The position numbers and the translations under genes are program-made. A DNA stretch of 32,000 nt from an uncultured SAR86 cluster bacterium. GTDB lineage: Bacteria; Pseudomonadota; Gammaproteobacteria; Magnimaribacterales; D2472. Of this stretch, positions 1 through 7,685 are shown piece after piece (position 1 is the first letter of the stretch; the number at the start of each line of letters is the position of its first letter). Below the pieces are notes generated by a model, which made no database searches, was not told where the DNA came from, and saw only the letters and a list, made by a program, of their open reading frames with translations. Location of the stretch: the NCBI GenBank assembly GCA_902612915.1, contig CACMFH010000007.1, positions 1 through 32,000 on the forward strand, read 5' to 3'.

Positions 1-830
1 TATTTGGAGAAGAGAGAAAATCACCAATTATTGACTCAACAAATGCAAAGATTTTTTCTGAGGAAGAAACAATTGTTACAGAGCCAATCACCGTAGTTTT
101 ATCAAAAGCTGGATGGGTGAGAAGTGCAAAAGGACATGACATCGATCCAAATACACTGTCATACAGAGGAGACGACTCTCTGCAAGATTTTGCAAGAGGC
201 AGAAGCAATCAGCTGGCTGTTTTCCTTGACTCAAATGGGAAGGCATACTCAATACAAAGTCATTCTTTACCATCTGCAAGGGGTATGGGTGAACCAATTA
301 CTGGAAGACTAAATGCTGATTCGGGTGTCCAATTTATTTCTTCGGTAATTGGAGTTGAAGGAAATAAATTTTTGATAATGAATACTGCAGGATATGGTTA
401 TATTTCTGAATATCAGAACATGATCTCAAATAAAAAAACGGGAAGGGCATTCATGAAGTTACCTGATAATGCAAAAATGTTGAAAGCTATTCCTGTAAAA
501 GATAATCATACTCATATAGCTGCAGTTTCAAATATTGGGAAGCTTTTAATCTTTAATATTGAGGAGTTACCAATTCTTGGCAAAGGAAAAGGTAACAAGA
601 TAATAAATATACCAAAAGATAAACTTGCCGCTGGAGAGGAATTTATGGCACATGCTCAACTTCTTGCTGATGATAGCTCTCTCAAAATAGAGGTTGGTAA
701 AAGATCTGTAACCTTAAAACCAAAAGATTGGTCAGAGTATGTTCTCTCAAGGGCTAAGAGAGGCAAAAAAGTTGGTAAATTAATAAACATCGAAAGGTTA
801 ATAGAAGAACCAAAATCTCTAGAAGAATAG
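1..830 (+). CDS. parC: DNA topoisomerase IV subunit A, C-terminal part (5' end outside window)
   Basis: This is the tail of ParC, the DNA-cutting subunit of topoisomerase IV, which works as ParC2ParE2 to unlink daughter chromosomes. The reading frame is open from base 3, so the gene begins upstream; a GTG at 117 is only an internal valine. The segment is the C-terminal beta-pinwheel domain that binds DNA. It carries the ParC-typical run GWVRSAKGHDID, followed by a serine-proline-rich LPSARGMGEPITG stretch closely matching E. coli ParC. These features favour ParC over GyrA, whose C-terminal domain carries a GyrA-box of the QRRGG(K/R)G type that I do not see here. The gene ends with TAG at 828-830, and the DUF2244 gene follows 27 bases later on the same strand. 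The catalytic tyrosine domain is outside the window. Confidence 0.93.
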   Translation, partial: FGEERKSPIIDSTNAKIFSEEETIVTEPITVVLSKAGWVRSAKGHDIDPNTLSYRGDDSLQDFARGRSNQLAVFLDSNGKAYSIQSHSLPSARGMGEPITGRLNADSGVQFISSVIGVEGNKFLIMNTAGYGYISEYQNMISNKKTGRAFMKLPDNAKMLKAIPVKDNHTHIAAVSNIGKLLIFNIEELPILGKGKGNKIINIPKDKLAAGEEFMAHAQLLADDSSLKIEVGKRSVTLKPKDWSEYVLSRAKRGKKVGKLINIERLIEEPKSLEE

Positions 831-857
831 TAATTCACCAGATAAGGATTTAAAAAA

Positions 858-1352
858 TTGATTTCAGTTGAAAAAAAAGAAAGCTCTAATTATTTAATTT
901 CTTTGAGCCCAAATAGCTCACTAGTTGGCATATATAGAGTCATCTTTCTAGCAAGTATAACTTTGGTTTGTGGAGGAATAGCAACTATTTTTTATTTTTT
1001 TGGGGCAGCATTAATTCTTCCGTTTGCAGGATTAGAATTGACTATATTATTTATCGCATTTTATTTAAGCTTTAGATGGAGCAGCAAAAGAGAACAGATT
1101 TATATCTCACAAGATATTGTAAGAATAGAAAAAGGTATTAAAAAAGCAGAGTACTCGTGGGAGGAATTTCGAACTTTTACATCATTTCAGGTTAAAAGAA
1201 ACAAAGATAAGAGTTTAAGATTAAGCTTTAGATCAAAAGGCGAGGATGTCTACGTTGGCGATTTTCTTAATGAGGACGACAAAAACCTATTGAGAGATAC
1301 TGTCAGTGAAATTATTGAAGATCTAAATTCTTTATCTAATCCTTCCAACTAG
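858..1352 (+). CDS. DUF2244 family membrane protein
   Basis: A 164-residue protein of the DUF2244 family, whose function is unknown. Two hydrophobic segments (about residues 26-48 and 50-70) form a membrane hairpin, followed by a hydrophilic domain with a YSWEEF motif and a basic stretch. This is the layout of DUF2244 proteins, which are short inner-membrane proteins of proteobacteria with a cytoplasmic C-terminal half. The start is a TTG at 858; no in-frame ATG lies close by and the N-terminal hydrophilic lead is family-like. The gene sits 27 bases after parC and is probably co-transcribed. Its last 17 bases overlap the 3' end of the converging phosphofructokinase gene. Family assignment is by overall pattern, so moderately sure. 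Confidence 0.72.
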   Translation: MISVEKKESSNYLISLSPNSSLVGIYRVIFLASITLVCGGIATIFYFFGAALILPFAGLELTILFIAFYLSFRWSSKREQIYISQDIVRIEKGIKKAEYSWEEFRTFTSFQVKRNKDKSLRLSFRSKGEDVYVGDFLNEDDKNLLRDTVSEIIEDLNSLSNPSN

Positions 1353-2592
1353 GAAGTTTCTTTTTTACCTCGACTAGTTTTAATTTTTGAGAATGAGGAA
1401 TGCCATTTTTAAACTTTGGATATGCCTCTCCTTGAATAAGAGGCTTAAGATATTTAATTGCTTTTGCAGTTACATCAAACCCATCTTTTGATATAAATGA
1501 ATTTGGTAGTTTTTTTTCAACATTAGCTATTTTTGATAATGGTGCTGGTATTATCTTCCATGAATATTTTTCGCTGTTAGATCTAACAATAATAGGCATA
1601 ACACCATTCATTCCTTTGATAGCATATCTCACGGCATGAACTCCAACAGCCTCAGCATGAAGTAGATCTATCTTTGAAGAAATATGACGAGCACTTCTTT
1701 GTAAATAATCAGAAACAGCCCAATGATTTTTTAAATTTAGTTTTTGTGAAATTAATCTTGCTAAATATGGTGCCACTCCTCCAAGTTGCGAATGACCAAA
1801 AGCATCTTTTCTATCTGATTCGGCTAAAAATTTTCCTTTACTATTTTTTGCGCCTTCGGAAGCAACTATTACACAATATCCATTTTTTTTAACAACATCT
1901 TTTACCTTATTTAAAAATTTAATCTGATTAAATCTTATTTCCGGTAATATAATTATATGAGGTGCATCTTTTTGATCAATTCTTGCTAAGGCAGATGATG
2001 CAGCCATCCAACCTGCATGTCTTCCCATCACCTCTAAAATAAAAACTTTTGTTGATGTTTCAGACATAGATGCTACATCTAGAGATGCTTCCATTGTTGA
2101 TGTGGCTATATACTTTGCTGCAGAACCAAATCCAGGGCAACAATCTGTTTCTGCTAAATCATTATCAACAGTCTTTGGTATTGCAATGCAATTGATTGGA
2201 TAACCAAGCTTCTTACTTATTTGAGAAACCTTATAAGCCGTATCAGCAGAATCATTTCCACCGTTATAGAAAAAATAGCCAATATTATGAGCTTTAAAAA
2301 CTTCTACTAATCTTATGTATTCTTTTTTATTTTCCTCAAAGCTTTTTAACTTAAATCTACAAGAACCAAATGCTCCTCCTGGAGTCGACTTAAGAGAATT
2401 GATAGCAGATTTGCTTTCTTTTGATGTGTCAATTAATTCCTCTTTAAGTGCGCCTAGAATTCCATTCTTTCCAGCATAAACTTTACCAATTTTTGATTTA
2501 TATTTTTTTGATTCTAAGATTACTGATGCAGCAGTAGCGTTTATAACTGAGGTTACTCCACCTGATTGTGCATAAAATGCATTTTTTTTCAT
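1336..2592 (-). CDS. pfp: pyrophosphate-dependent 6-phosphofructokinase
   Basis: Phosphorylates fructose 6-phosphate to fructose 1,6-bisphosphate in the cytoplasm using pyrophosphate instead of ATP, a reversible step of glycolysis and gluconeogenesis. At 418 residues it is longer than bacterial ATP-dependent PfkA (about 320). Visible motifs are the N-terminal SGG donor-phosphate loop (10-12), GGND at 111-114 (ATP enzymes have GGDG, with a glycine that admits ATP), PKTVDND at 139-145 (the lysine after proline is typical of PPi enzymes, where PfkA has PGT) and MGRHAGW at 189-195. The ATG at 2592 has a GGGGA ribosome site about five bases upstream. It is divergent from mpl across a 52-base spacer with a TATAAT on its strand at 2638-2633. 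Substrate use is inferred from motifs. Confidence 0.9.
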   Translation of the reverse strand: MKKNAFYAQSGGVTSVINATAASVILESKKYKSKIGKVYAGKNGILGALKEELIDTSKESKSAINSLKSTPGGAFGSCRFKLKSFEENKKEYIRLVEVFKAHNIGYFFYNGGNDSADTAYKVSQISKKLGYPINCIAIPKTVDNDLAETDCCPGFGSAAKYIATSTMEASLDVASMSETSTKVFILEVMGRHAGWMAASSALARIDQKDAPHIIILPEIRFNQIKFLNKVKDVVKKNGYCVIVASEGAKNSKGKFLAESDRKDAFGHSQLGGVAPYLARLISQKLNLKNHWAVSDYLQRSARHISSKIDLLHAEAVGVHAVRYAIKGMNGVMPIIVRSNSEKYSWKIIPAPLSKIANVEKKLPNSFISKDGFDVTAKAIKYLKPLIQGEAYPKFKNGIPHSQKLKLVEVKKKLPSWKD

Positions 2593-2644
2593 TATTTCCC
2601 CGCTTTAGCTTTGAATAAAATTCAAGTGTCGTATTATAACTAAT

Positions 2645-3943
2645 ATGAGAATACATATCCTAGGCATTTGTGGAACCTTTATGGCCGGTCTTGCACAAAT
2701 TCTTAAGGAATCTGGACACGATGTATCTGGAGCAGATGCTCAGTTCTATCCACCAATGTCTGATTATTTAAAAAAAATAGGCATTAAAACAATTGAAGGC
2801 TATAAGAAAAAATCTCTCCCTGATGCCGATCTTTATGTAATTGGTAATGCTTTATCGAGGGGAAATGAGTGTATAGAAGAAATTTTAGATCAAAAATTAC
2901 CATACGTTTCTGGACCTGAAATGTTAGGAAAGGAACTAAAAAATAGAAATGTTTTTGCAATATCTGGAACGCATGGAAAGACAACAACTTCATATATGTT
3001 AGCGCATATATTTTTAGATCAAGGAAGAGAAATTGGATATCTTGTTGGGGGTATTTCTGATGATTTTGATAATTCAGCATGCTTAGGAAAAGATCCTATT
3101 TTTGTTATTGAGGCTGATGAATATGATTCTGCTTTTTTTGATAAACGCTCAAAATTTATTCACTACTCTCCTACTAATCTAATTATAAATAATATCGAAT
3201 TTGATCATGCGGACATATTTAATGACATCGAAGATATTAAAAAACAATTTCACTTTCTAATAAAAATTATTAAATCATCAGGCAATATTATTTATTTTGA
3301 TGATGATAGCACCACCAAAGAAGTAATTGAAAAAGGAATTTGGTGTAACAAAATTGGAATAAATTCAAATGGAGTAAAAACTGACTTTGAATCTAAAGAA
3401 TTAATAATAGGTGACGAAATATTTCAATTGAACGAACTCCCATTAATAGGGGAACACAACTTTAAAAATTATGTTTGTTCAATATTAGCAGCTAAGCTTC
3501 AGGGAATTTCAGAAACAGAATCAATTAATTCTCTTAAAAAATTTAAGGGTGTTAAAAGAAGAATGGATTTCATTAAAGAAATTTCAGGCATAAGAATATA
3601 TGATGATTTTGCTCATCATCCAACAGCGATAAAATTATCATGCGGCGCAATCCGAAATAAATATTCAGATAAAAAAATTCTTGGTCTTATCGAGTTGGGC
3701 TCAAACACAATGTCATCAGGTTACCATAAAGAAAATTTGATAAATTCTTTTGATTCATTGGACGAATTTTTAATGTTAGATCCTAACAAGAATTATAAAA
3801 TTAATAATGCGTTTGATTCCGAAAATGAACTTTTAAAAAATTTGGAAGAAAAAATTTTTGACTATGATATTATTTTGATTATGACTAACAAAGATAGTCA
3901 AAAGTTTATAAATCCAATTATTAATAGCATTGAAAAAAAATAA
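2645..3943 (+). CDS. mpl: UDP-N-acetylmuramate:L-alanyl-gamma-D-glutamyl-meso-diaminopimelate ligase
   Basis: Recycling enzyme for murein: it joins the tripeptide L-Ala-gamma-D-Glu-mDAP, recovered from old cell wall, to UDP-MurNAc with ATP, bypassing MurC, MurD and MurE. The 432-residue protein starts with MRIHILGICGTFM, nearly identical to E. coli Mpl and distinct from MurC. The ATP loop GTHGKTT lies at 108-114, and an HHPTA motif marks the central/C-terminal Mur ligase domains. The ATG at 2645 has no visible Shine-Dalgarno, and a TATTAT box at 2632-2637 ends only seven bases before it, so the mRNA may be leaderless. The 3' end overlaps the next gene by 14 bases through a run of eight A's. 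Presence of Mpl implies that the cell salvages muropeptides, in line with mltB and dacA nearby. Confidence 0.93.
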   Translation: MRIHILGICGTFMAGLAQILKESGHDVSGADAQFYPPMSDYLKKIGIKTIEGYKKKSLPDADLYVIGNALSRGNECIEEILDQKLPYVSGPEMLGKELKNRNVFAISGTHGKTTTSYMLAHIFLDQGREIGYLVGGISDDFDNSACLGKDPIFVIEADEYDSAFFDKRSKFIHYSPTNLIINNIEFDHADIFNDIEDIKKQFHFLIKIIKSSGNIIYFDDDSTTKEVIEKGIWCNKIGINSNGVKTDFESKELIIGDEIFQLNELPLIGEHNFKNYVCSILAAKLQGISETESINSLKKFKGVKRRMDFIKEISGIRIYDDFAHHPTAIKLSCGAIRNKYSDKKILGLIELGSNTMSSGYHKENLINSFDSLDEFLMLDPNKNYKINNAFDSENELLKNLEEKIFDYDIILIMTNKDSQKFINPIINSIEKK

Positions 3944-4517
3944 TTTACCTGTTTTTCCTTTAGGCCTTGTGGCTTTACCAGGCACAATTCAAAATTTGCA
4001 AATTTTTGAGCCTAGATACATCAGCATGGTTAAAGACTGTATGAAAAACAATCATGGCTTTGTGATAGTTTTTCAAAAATCTGGTGAAGGCAATGACTTT
4101 GAAATATCTAAAAAGGGTTCATATGTTGAGATTATTGATTTTAATAATCTGCCTAATGGTTTGCTCGGAATCTCTGTCAAATCTATCAATAAAGTTGCAA
4201 TTAGTAATTTAGTTCAGCTTCAAGATGGACTTAACGTTGCTGAGGTTAACCCTTTAATTGATCCTGAGGTTGATGATCAAGCTCTGTTAGCAGAATTTCC
4301 TGAAATAAGTAATATTTTGAATCAGCTTGTTAAGCACCCAAGAGTTGCTGATATGCCTATTGAGGTTGATTTTAACTCCGCTGATTCCGTGGCATATCAT
4401 CTTGCTGGATTGATACCAATTCCATGGTCTCATAAACAGAGTCTTCTTGAGGCATTTGATGCCTCTCAAAGATTTGCAATTCTATCTAAGTACATTGAAG
4501 AAATTTCTTCTAGCTAA
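3930..4517 (+). CDS. Lon protease substrate-binding (N-terminal) domain protein
   Basis: A 195-residue protein consisting of the Lon N-terminal substrate-binding domain alone, without the ATPase and peptidase parts. The start LPVFPLGLVALPGTIQNLQIFEPRY is the hallmark of this family: LPxFPLG, then a P-G pair, then the IFExRY motif at about residues 24-29. Its job is unknown; such stand-alone proteins are common in proteobacteria and may bind unfolded proteins. The start is a TTG at 3930 inside the end of mpl (14-base overlap, +1 frame), implying translational coupling; the next in-frame methionine would cut into the conserved LPVFPLG motif. It runs tail-to-tail into the membrane protein gene at 4525 with a seven-base gap. 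Confidence 0.8.
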   Translation: MKKNNLPVFPLGLVALPGTIQNLQIFEPRYISMVKDCMKNNHGFVIVFQKSGEGNDFEISKKGSYVEIIDFNNLPNGLLGISVKSINKVAISNLVQLQDGLNVAEVNPLIDPEVDDQALLAEFPEISNILNQLVKHPRVADMPIEVDFNSADSVAYHLAGLIPIPWSHKQSLLEAFDASQRFAILSKYIEEISSS

Positions 4518-4524
4518 AATAAGA

Positions 4525-4947
4525 TTAAACTTTTAGAGGTTCTTGATTTGATCTTTTTCTTAACCAATTTATGGTCTTGAGTACGCTTGGAATTGCTATA
4601 AACTTCCTTTCAATAAAATATTTGCCAGGATAATTACTCATCATTAACCCAATAAATATTGTGAATAATCCCTGTCCAGGAAGGACAAGCATAAGAATTC
4701 CACCAATAATTAAAACGTATCCAATTAAATTTTTAATTATCATTGAAACTAGCCACATTACAGGATATTTGGATTTAAATTTTGAAGGCTTTTTATTTAT
4801 AAAATAATCACTTGGTATGAGTGACACTAGCCATTTAATACTCACTAGACTAAAAATAAATATTGCAAAAGATATAGCTCCAAGCCAAAAAATATAAGAC
4901 TTGTAATTTATAATTTGCTGACTGAGTTGTTCAAAAATAATTTCCAA
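4525..4947 (-). CDS. small inner-membrane protein, PGPGW-like family
   Basis: A 140-residue membrane protein of unknown role. Predicted membrane segments lie at about residues 17-40 and 68-100. The second contains LVLPGQGLFTIFIGLM, resembling the PGPGW signature of the 'putative transmembrane protein (PGPGW)' family but with Q and L in place of the second P and the W. It is followed by NYPGK and a basic amphipathic tail (KTINWLRKR), also seen in that family. The gene stands alone on the - strand between two + strand units, ends seven bases from its converging neighbour and is divergent from rsfS over a 91-base spacer. The family call rests on this motif and the layout, so it is tentative. Confidence 0.55.
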   Translation of the reverse strand: MEIIFEQLSQQIINYKSYIFWLGAISFAIFIFSLVSIKWLVSLIPSDYFINKKPSKFKSKYPVMWLVSMIIKNLIGYVLIIGGILMLVLPGQGLFTIFIGLMMSNYPGKYFIERKFIAIPSVLKTINWLRKRSNQEPLKV

Positions 4948-5038
4948 TAAATTACTTACCCTTTTTCATTAATTTGATTTAGTATATCAATAAGAACATT
5001 TGTAGAGATAATTATTAGACCCACAATTTTATTTAATC

Positions 5039-5383
5039 TTGTCTAAAAGAACACTTTCAGAAATATGCAACAATAGTCTAACTGACAGCAAGGCAGAAGA
5101 TTTACTTGTCTTAGATGTAGAAAACATCTCATCATTTGCAGATAAGATCATTATAGCTACCGCAACTTCAAATCGTCATGCTCTATCTGTTTCAGAAAAG
5201 CTTGTAGAATCTCTAAAAGAAAATAAATTTAATATTCTTGGAGTAGAAGGAGAAATTGATTCAGGATGGGTTTTGGTAGATTGTGGAGACATTGTGGTTA
5301 ATATAATGAAAAAAGAGCAAAGAGACTTTTATGACTTAGAAGGACTTTGGGGAGAAAAAACTCTATTAACTCAAGAAAGCTAA
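5039..5383 (+). CDS. rsfS: ribosomal silencing factor RsfS (YbeB/Iojap)
   Basis: Binds ribosomal protein L14 (uL14) on the large subunit and blocks joining with the 30S, reducing translation in starvation. The 114-residue protein has the usual length and motifs: a DLLVLDVEN start of the core, TATSNRHA, a GVEG-D-GWVLVD-GD segment, and the ending FYDLEGLWG typical of the family. The start is a TTG at 5039. The frame is closed by a stop at 5009-5011 and has no ATG between, and alignment by eye with E. coli RsfS supports this TTG. It heads the seven-gene unit that continues with rlmH; its stop TAA overlaps the rlmH ATG by one base. The spacer upstream holds a GATAAT at 5007-5012 that could be a -10 box, but I see no good -35. 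Confidence 0.92.
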   Translation: MSKRTLSEICNNSLTDSKAEDLLVLDVENISSFADKIIIATATSNRHALSVSEKLVESLKENKFNILGVEGEIDSGWVLVDCGDIVVNIMKKEQRDFYDLEGLWGEKTLLTQES

Positions 5384-5847
5384 TGATCATTAAAATTATT
5401 AGTATTGGAAATAAACTTAATACATGGGAGCAAGACAGCATTAATTTCTATTTAAAACAATTGCCAAGAAATTTAAAAATAGAATTCGTAAATTTAAAAA
5501 GTCATCAAAATCCAAACTATTCTGAATCTGAGGTAATAAAAAAAGAATCGCAATTGATAATGTCAAAGCTATCTAAAGAGGATTTTATTATTGCATTTGA
5601 TATGAATGGCGATCAAATTTGTAGCAAAAAATTTAGTGATCTTATATTTAATAATCAAGAATTTGATAAAACAATAACCTTTGTAATAGGTGGCTCATTT
5701 GGATTGTCATCAGAAATAAAAGATAATTCTAACAAGGTATTGTCTGCATCTTTGTTCACATTTCCTCACAGATTGTTTAGATTAATATTAGTTGAACAAA
5801 TTTATAGGGCACACACAATTGTAAATAATATGCCATATCACAAATGA
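5383..5847 (+). CDS. rlmH: 23S rRNA (pseudouridine-1915-N3)-methyltransferase RlmH
   Basis: Methylates N3 of pseudouridine 1915 in helix 69 of 23S rRNA using S-adenosylmethionine. The 154-residue protein is a full-length SPOUT-fold enzyme: the knot region carries IGGSFGLS (GGPEGLS in E. coli), and the C-terminus HRLFRLILVEQIYRA...NMPYHK matches the family ending HPYHK/R. I chose the ATG at 5383, which overlaps the rsfS stop and gives the expected MIIKIISIGNK beginning. A longer frame from 5347 adds 12 unrelated residues inside rsfS. The gene's TGA overlaps the ATG of mrdA (ATGA, 5844-5847). The rsfS-rlmH pair is conserved across bacteria. Confidence 0.93.
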   Translation: MIIKIISIGNKLNTWEQDSINFYLKQLPRNLKIEFVNLKSHQNPNYSESEVIKKESQLIMSKLSKEDFIIAFDMNGDQICSKKFSDLIFNNQEFDKTITFVIGGSFGLSSEIKDNSNKVLSASLFTFPHRLFRLILVEQIYRAHTIVNNMPYHK

Positions 5848-7685
5848 TAGACTTAAACGAAAGGTTCTCAGAAAAAAGAAATTTCTTCAATAGGCTTATT
5901 TTTGTTTATATTTTCTTTGGCGTTCTATTTTTGTATTTAATTTATAAAACATTTTCTCTTCAAATCTCAAGTTATTCGGACTATGAGCTTGCATCGCTTG
6001 AAAATAAGACAAGAGAATTTTTGGTCCAACCAAGAAGAGGAATTATTTACGATAGAAATGGTGAGATTATTGTAAACAATAAACCCAGTTACAGCATGAT
6101 CCTTGACCCAGAAAATGTTGATGATATTAATGAGTTGATATTTGAAATTAATAAATTTGTTAATTTATCTGATGCTGAAATTAAAAATATAAACAATATT
6201 TTTCCTAACAAGAAGAAGCTAAATAGAGAAGTTGTGCTCAAAAGAAACCTAACTACTGAAGAAATTGCAAAATTTGAAGTAAGAAATTATAGATTTCCTG
6301 ATATTCAAATTGCTGAGAGATATTCAAGAGAAAATCTTTATCCGTACCTATTCTCACATTCCATAGGATACGTTGGCAATCTTGATGAGGAAAAACTTCA
6401 AGAAATATTATCATCTCAAAACCTTGAATCAAATGAGACAATTTTTACTTATTCAAATGGTTTTTTGAATGGAAAAACCGGCATTGAATATATTTACGAT
6501 GAAAAATTGCGAGGTTTATTTGGTAAAAAAATATATGAAGTTGATGCATCTGGCAGACTATTACAAGAAAAACAGATGACACCTGCTGTTGCAGGTGAAG
6601 ATATTTTTACCTCTCTTGACCTCCCAAGTCAAAAAGTTGCTTATGATGAGTTAAATAATAGAAGGGGCGCAGTAGTAGCTGTAGACATAAATGATGGCTC
6701 AATTGTTACCTATGTAAGCTCCCCATCATTTTCTGTAAATAAGATCGCTAATGGACTTACACAAAACGAATTTGATGAGTTAATAAATGATGATGATAAA
6801 CCATTTTTTGATCGAGCAGCTCAAGGCAGGTATTCACCAGCATCAACAATTAAACCTGCTATTGGTTTATTTGGAATTTATAAAGATATTTTAGATTGGG
6901 AATATACTATTCAGGACCCTGGATTTTTTATATTACCTGAAGATGGAAGAATCTATCGAGGATGGAAAAAAGGTGGCCATGGTGAAATTAATCTCAAAGA
7001 TGCAATTATAGAAAGCTCAAATACTTTCTTCTTCTCACTTGCCTATCAAACAGAAATAGAAGAGTTAAGAGCGCACTTGTCGAATTTTGGATTTGGTAAA
7101 AATGTTTGTGATGATTGCTTTATGCCAGATAATGGACTGCTTCCAAGTCCAAGATGGAAAATGAATACACACAATTTTGGTTGGTTTAAAGGTGATACAG
7201 TAAATGTGGGAGTTGGGCAAGGATATATAAATGCTACGCCAATTCAGCTTGCATATTATTCTGCCTTTCTTGCAACAAAAGGTAATATAAATAAATTCTC
7301 CTTTGTTCAAGATAGCAAAAATGCAAATAAGAATATTTTTAACTTAAAAAATATTACAAACATTGATTGGGATAATATTCATGAGAGCATGATAGGCGTA
7401 ATTGAAAGTCCAAAAGGAACTGCAGGGAGGCTCCGATCATTAAAAGATTATGTAATAGCTGCAAAATCAGGAACTGTAGAATTAGTAAGCACTGAAACCA
7501 AAGAAGATTATCAAATAATACGAGAAACTGAAGGCAAAAGAGACCACGCTATAATAATTGCTTTTGCTCCCATGCCAAATCCAAAATATGCAATAAGCGT
7601 TGTAATTGAAAATGGTGAAAGTGGTGGATCAGTTGCTGGACCGGTGGCAGTCGCAGTTCTAAATAGCCTTGTCAAAAATGATTAA
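5844..7685 (+). CDS. mrdA: penicillin-binding protein 2 (peptidoglycan transpeptidase of the elongasome)
   Basis: Class B penicillin-binding protein that crosslinks new peptidoglycan during lateral growth, acting with RodA. The 613-residue protein has a short cytoplasmic start, one membrane anchor (about 18-40), the dimerisation domain beginning with PRRGIIYDRNG (63-73) and the transpeptidase domain. The catalytic triad motifs are all present: STIK at 334-337, SSN at 391-393 and KSGT at 541-544. The length matches E. coli PBP2 (633). It overlaps rlmH by four bases and rodA by eight, so the three are surely translated together. Between residues 410 and 430 two cysteines (CDDC) lie in the transpeptidase domain; paired cysteines in this region also occur in some other PBP2 proteins. 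An 18-base hairpin at 6580-6597 is coding and has no T-run. Confidence 0.96.
   Translation: MIDLNERFSEKRNFFNRLIFVYIFFGVLFLYLIYKTFSLQISSYSDYELASLENKTREFLVQPRRGIIYDRNGEIIVNNKPSYSMILDPENVDDINELIFEINKFVNLSDAEIKNINNIFPNKKKLNREVVLKRNLTTEEIAKFEVRNYRFPDIQIAERYSRENLYPYLFSHSIGYVGNLDEEKLQEILSSQNLESNETIFTYSNGFLNGKTGIEYIYDEKLRGLFGKKIYEVDASGRLLQEKQMTPAVAGEDIFTSLDLPSQKVAYDELNNRRGAVVAVDINDGSIVTYVSSPSFSVNKIANGLTQNEFDELINDDDKPFFDRAAQGRYSPASTIKPAIGLFGIYKDILDWEYTIQDPGFFILPEDGRIYRGWKKGGHGEINLKDAIIESSNTFFFSLAYQTEIEELRAHLSNFGFGKNVCDDCFMPDNGLLPSPRWKMNTHNFGWFKGDTVNVGVGQGYINATPIQLAYYSAFLATKGNINKFSFVQDSKNANKNIFNLKNITNIDWDNIHESMIGVIESPKGTAGRLRSLKDYVIAAKSGTVELVSTETKEDYQIIRETEGKRDHAIIIAFAPMPNPKYAISVVIENGESGGSVAGPVAVAVLNSLVKND

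Noticed and set aside
2784-3080. 98-residue - strand frame inside mpl
   Set aside because: Shadow of the Mpl ATP-binding region; composition and lack of motifs fit an antisense artefact.
5347-5382. Longer rlmH start 12 codons upstream
   Set aside because: The extra residues lie inside rsfS and match nothing in RlmH; the ATG at 5383 gives the family N-terminus.
6580-6597. Perfect hairpin CACCTGC-tgtt-GCAGGTG inside mrdA
   Set aside because: It is in a conserved coding region, has no following T-run and lies mid-gene, so it is not a terminator; likely chance.
7065-7310. 81-residue - strand frame inside mrdA
   Set aside because: Antisense shadow of the conserved transpeptidase domain; no family-like motifs.
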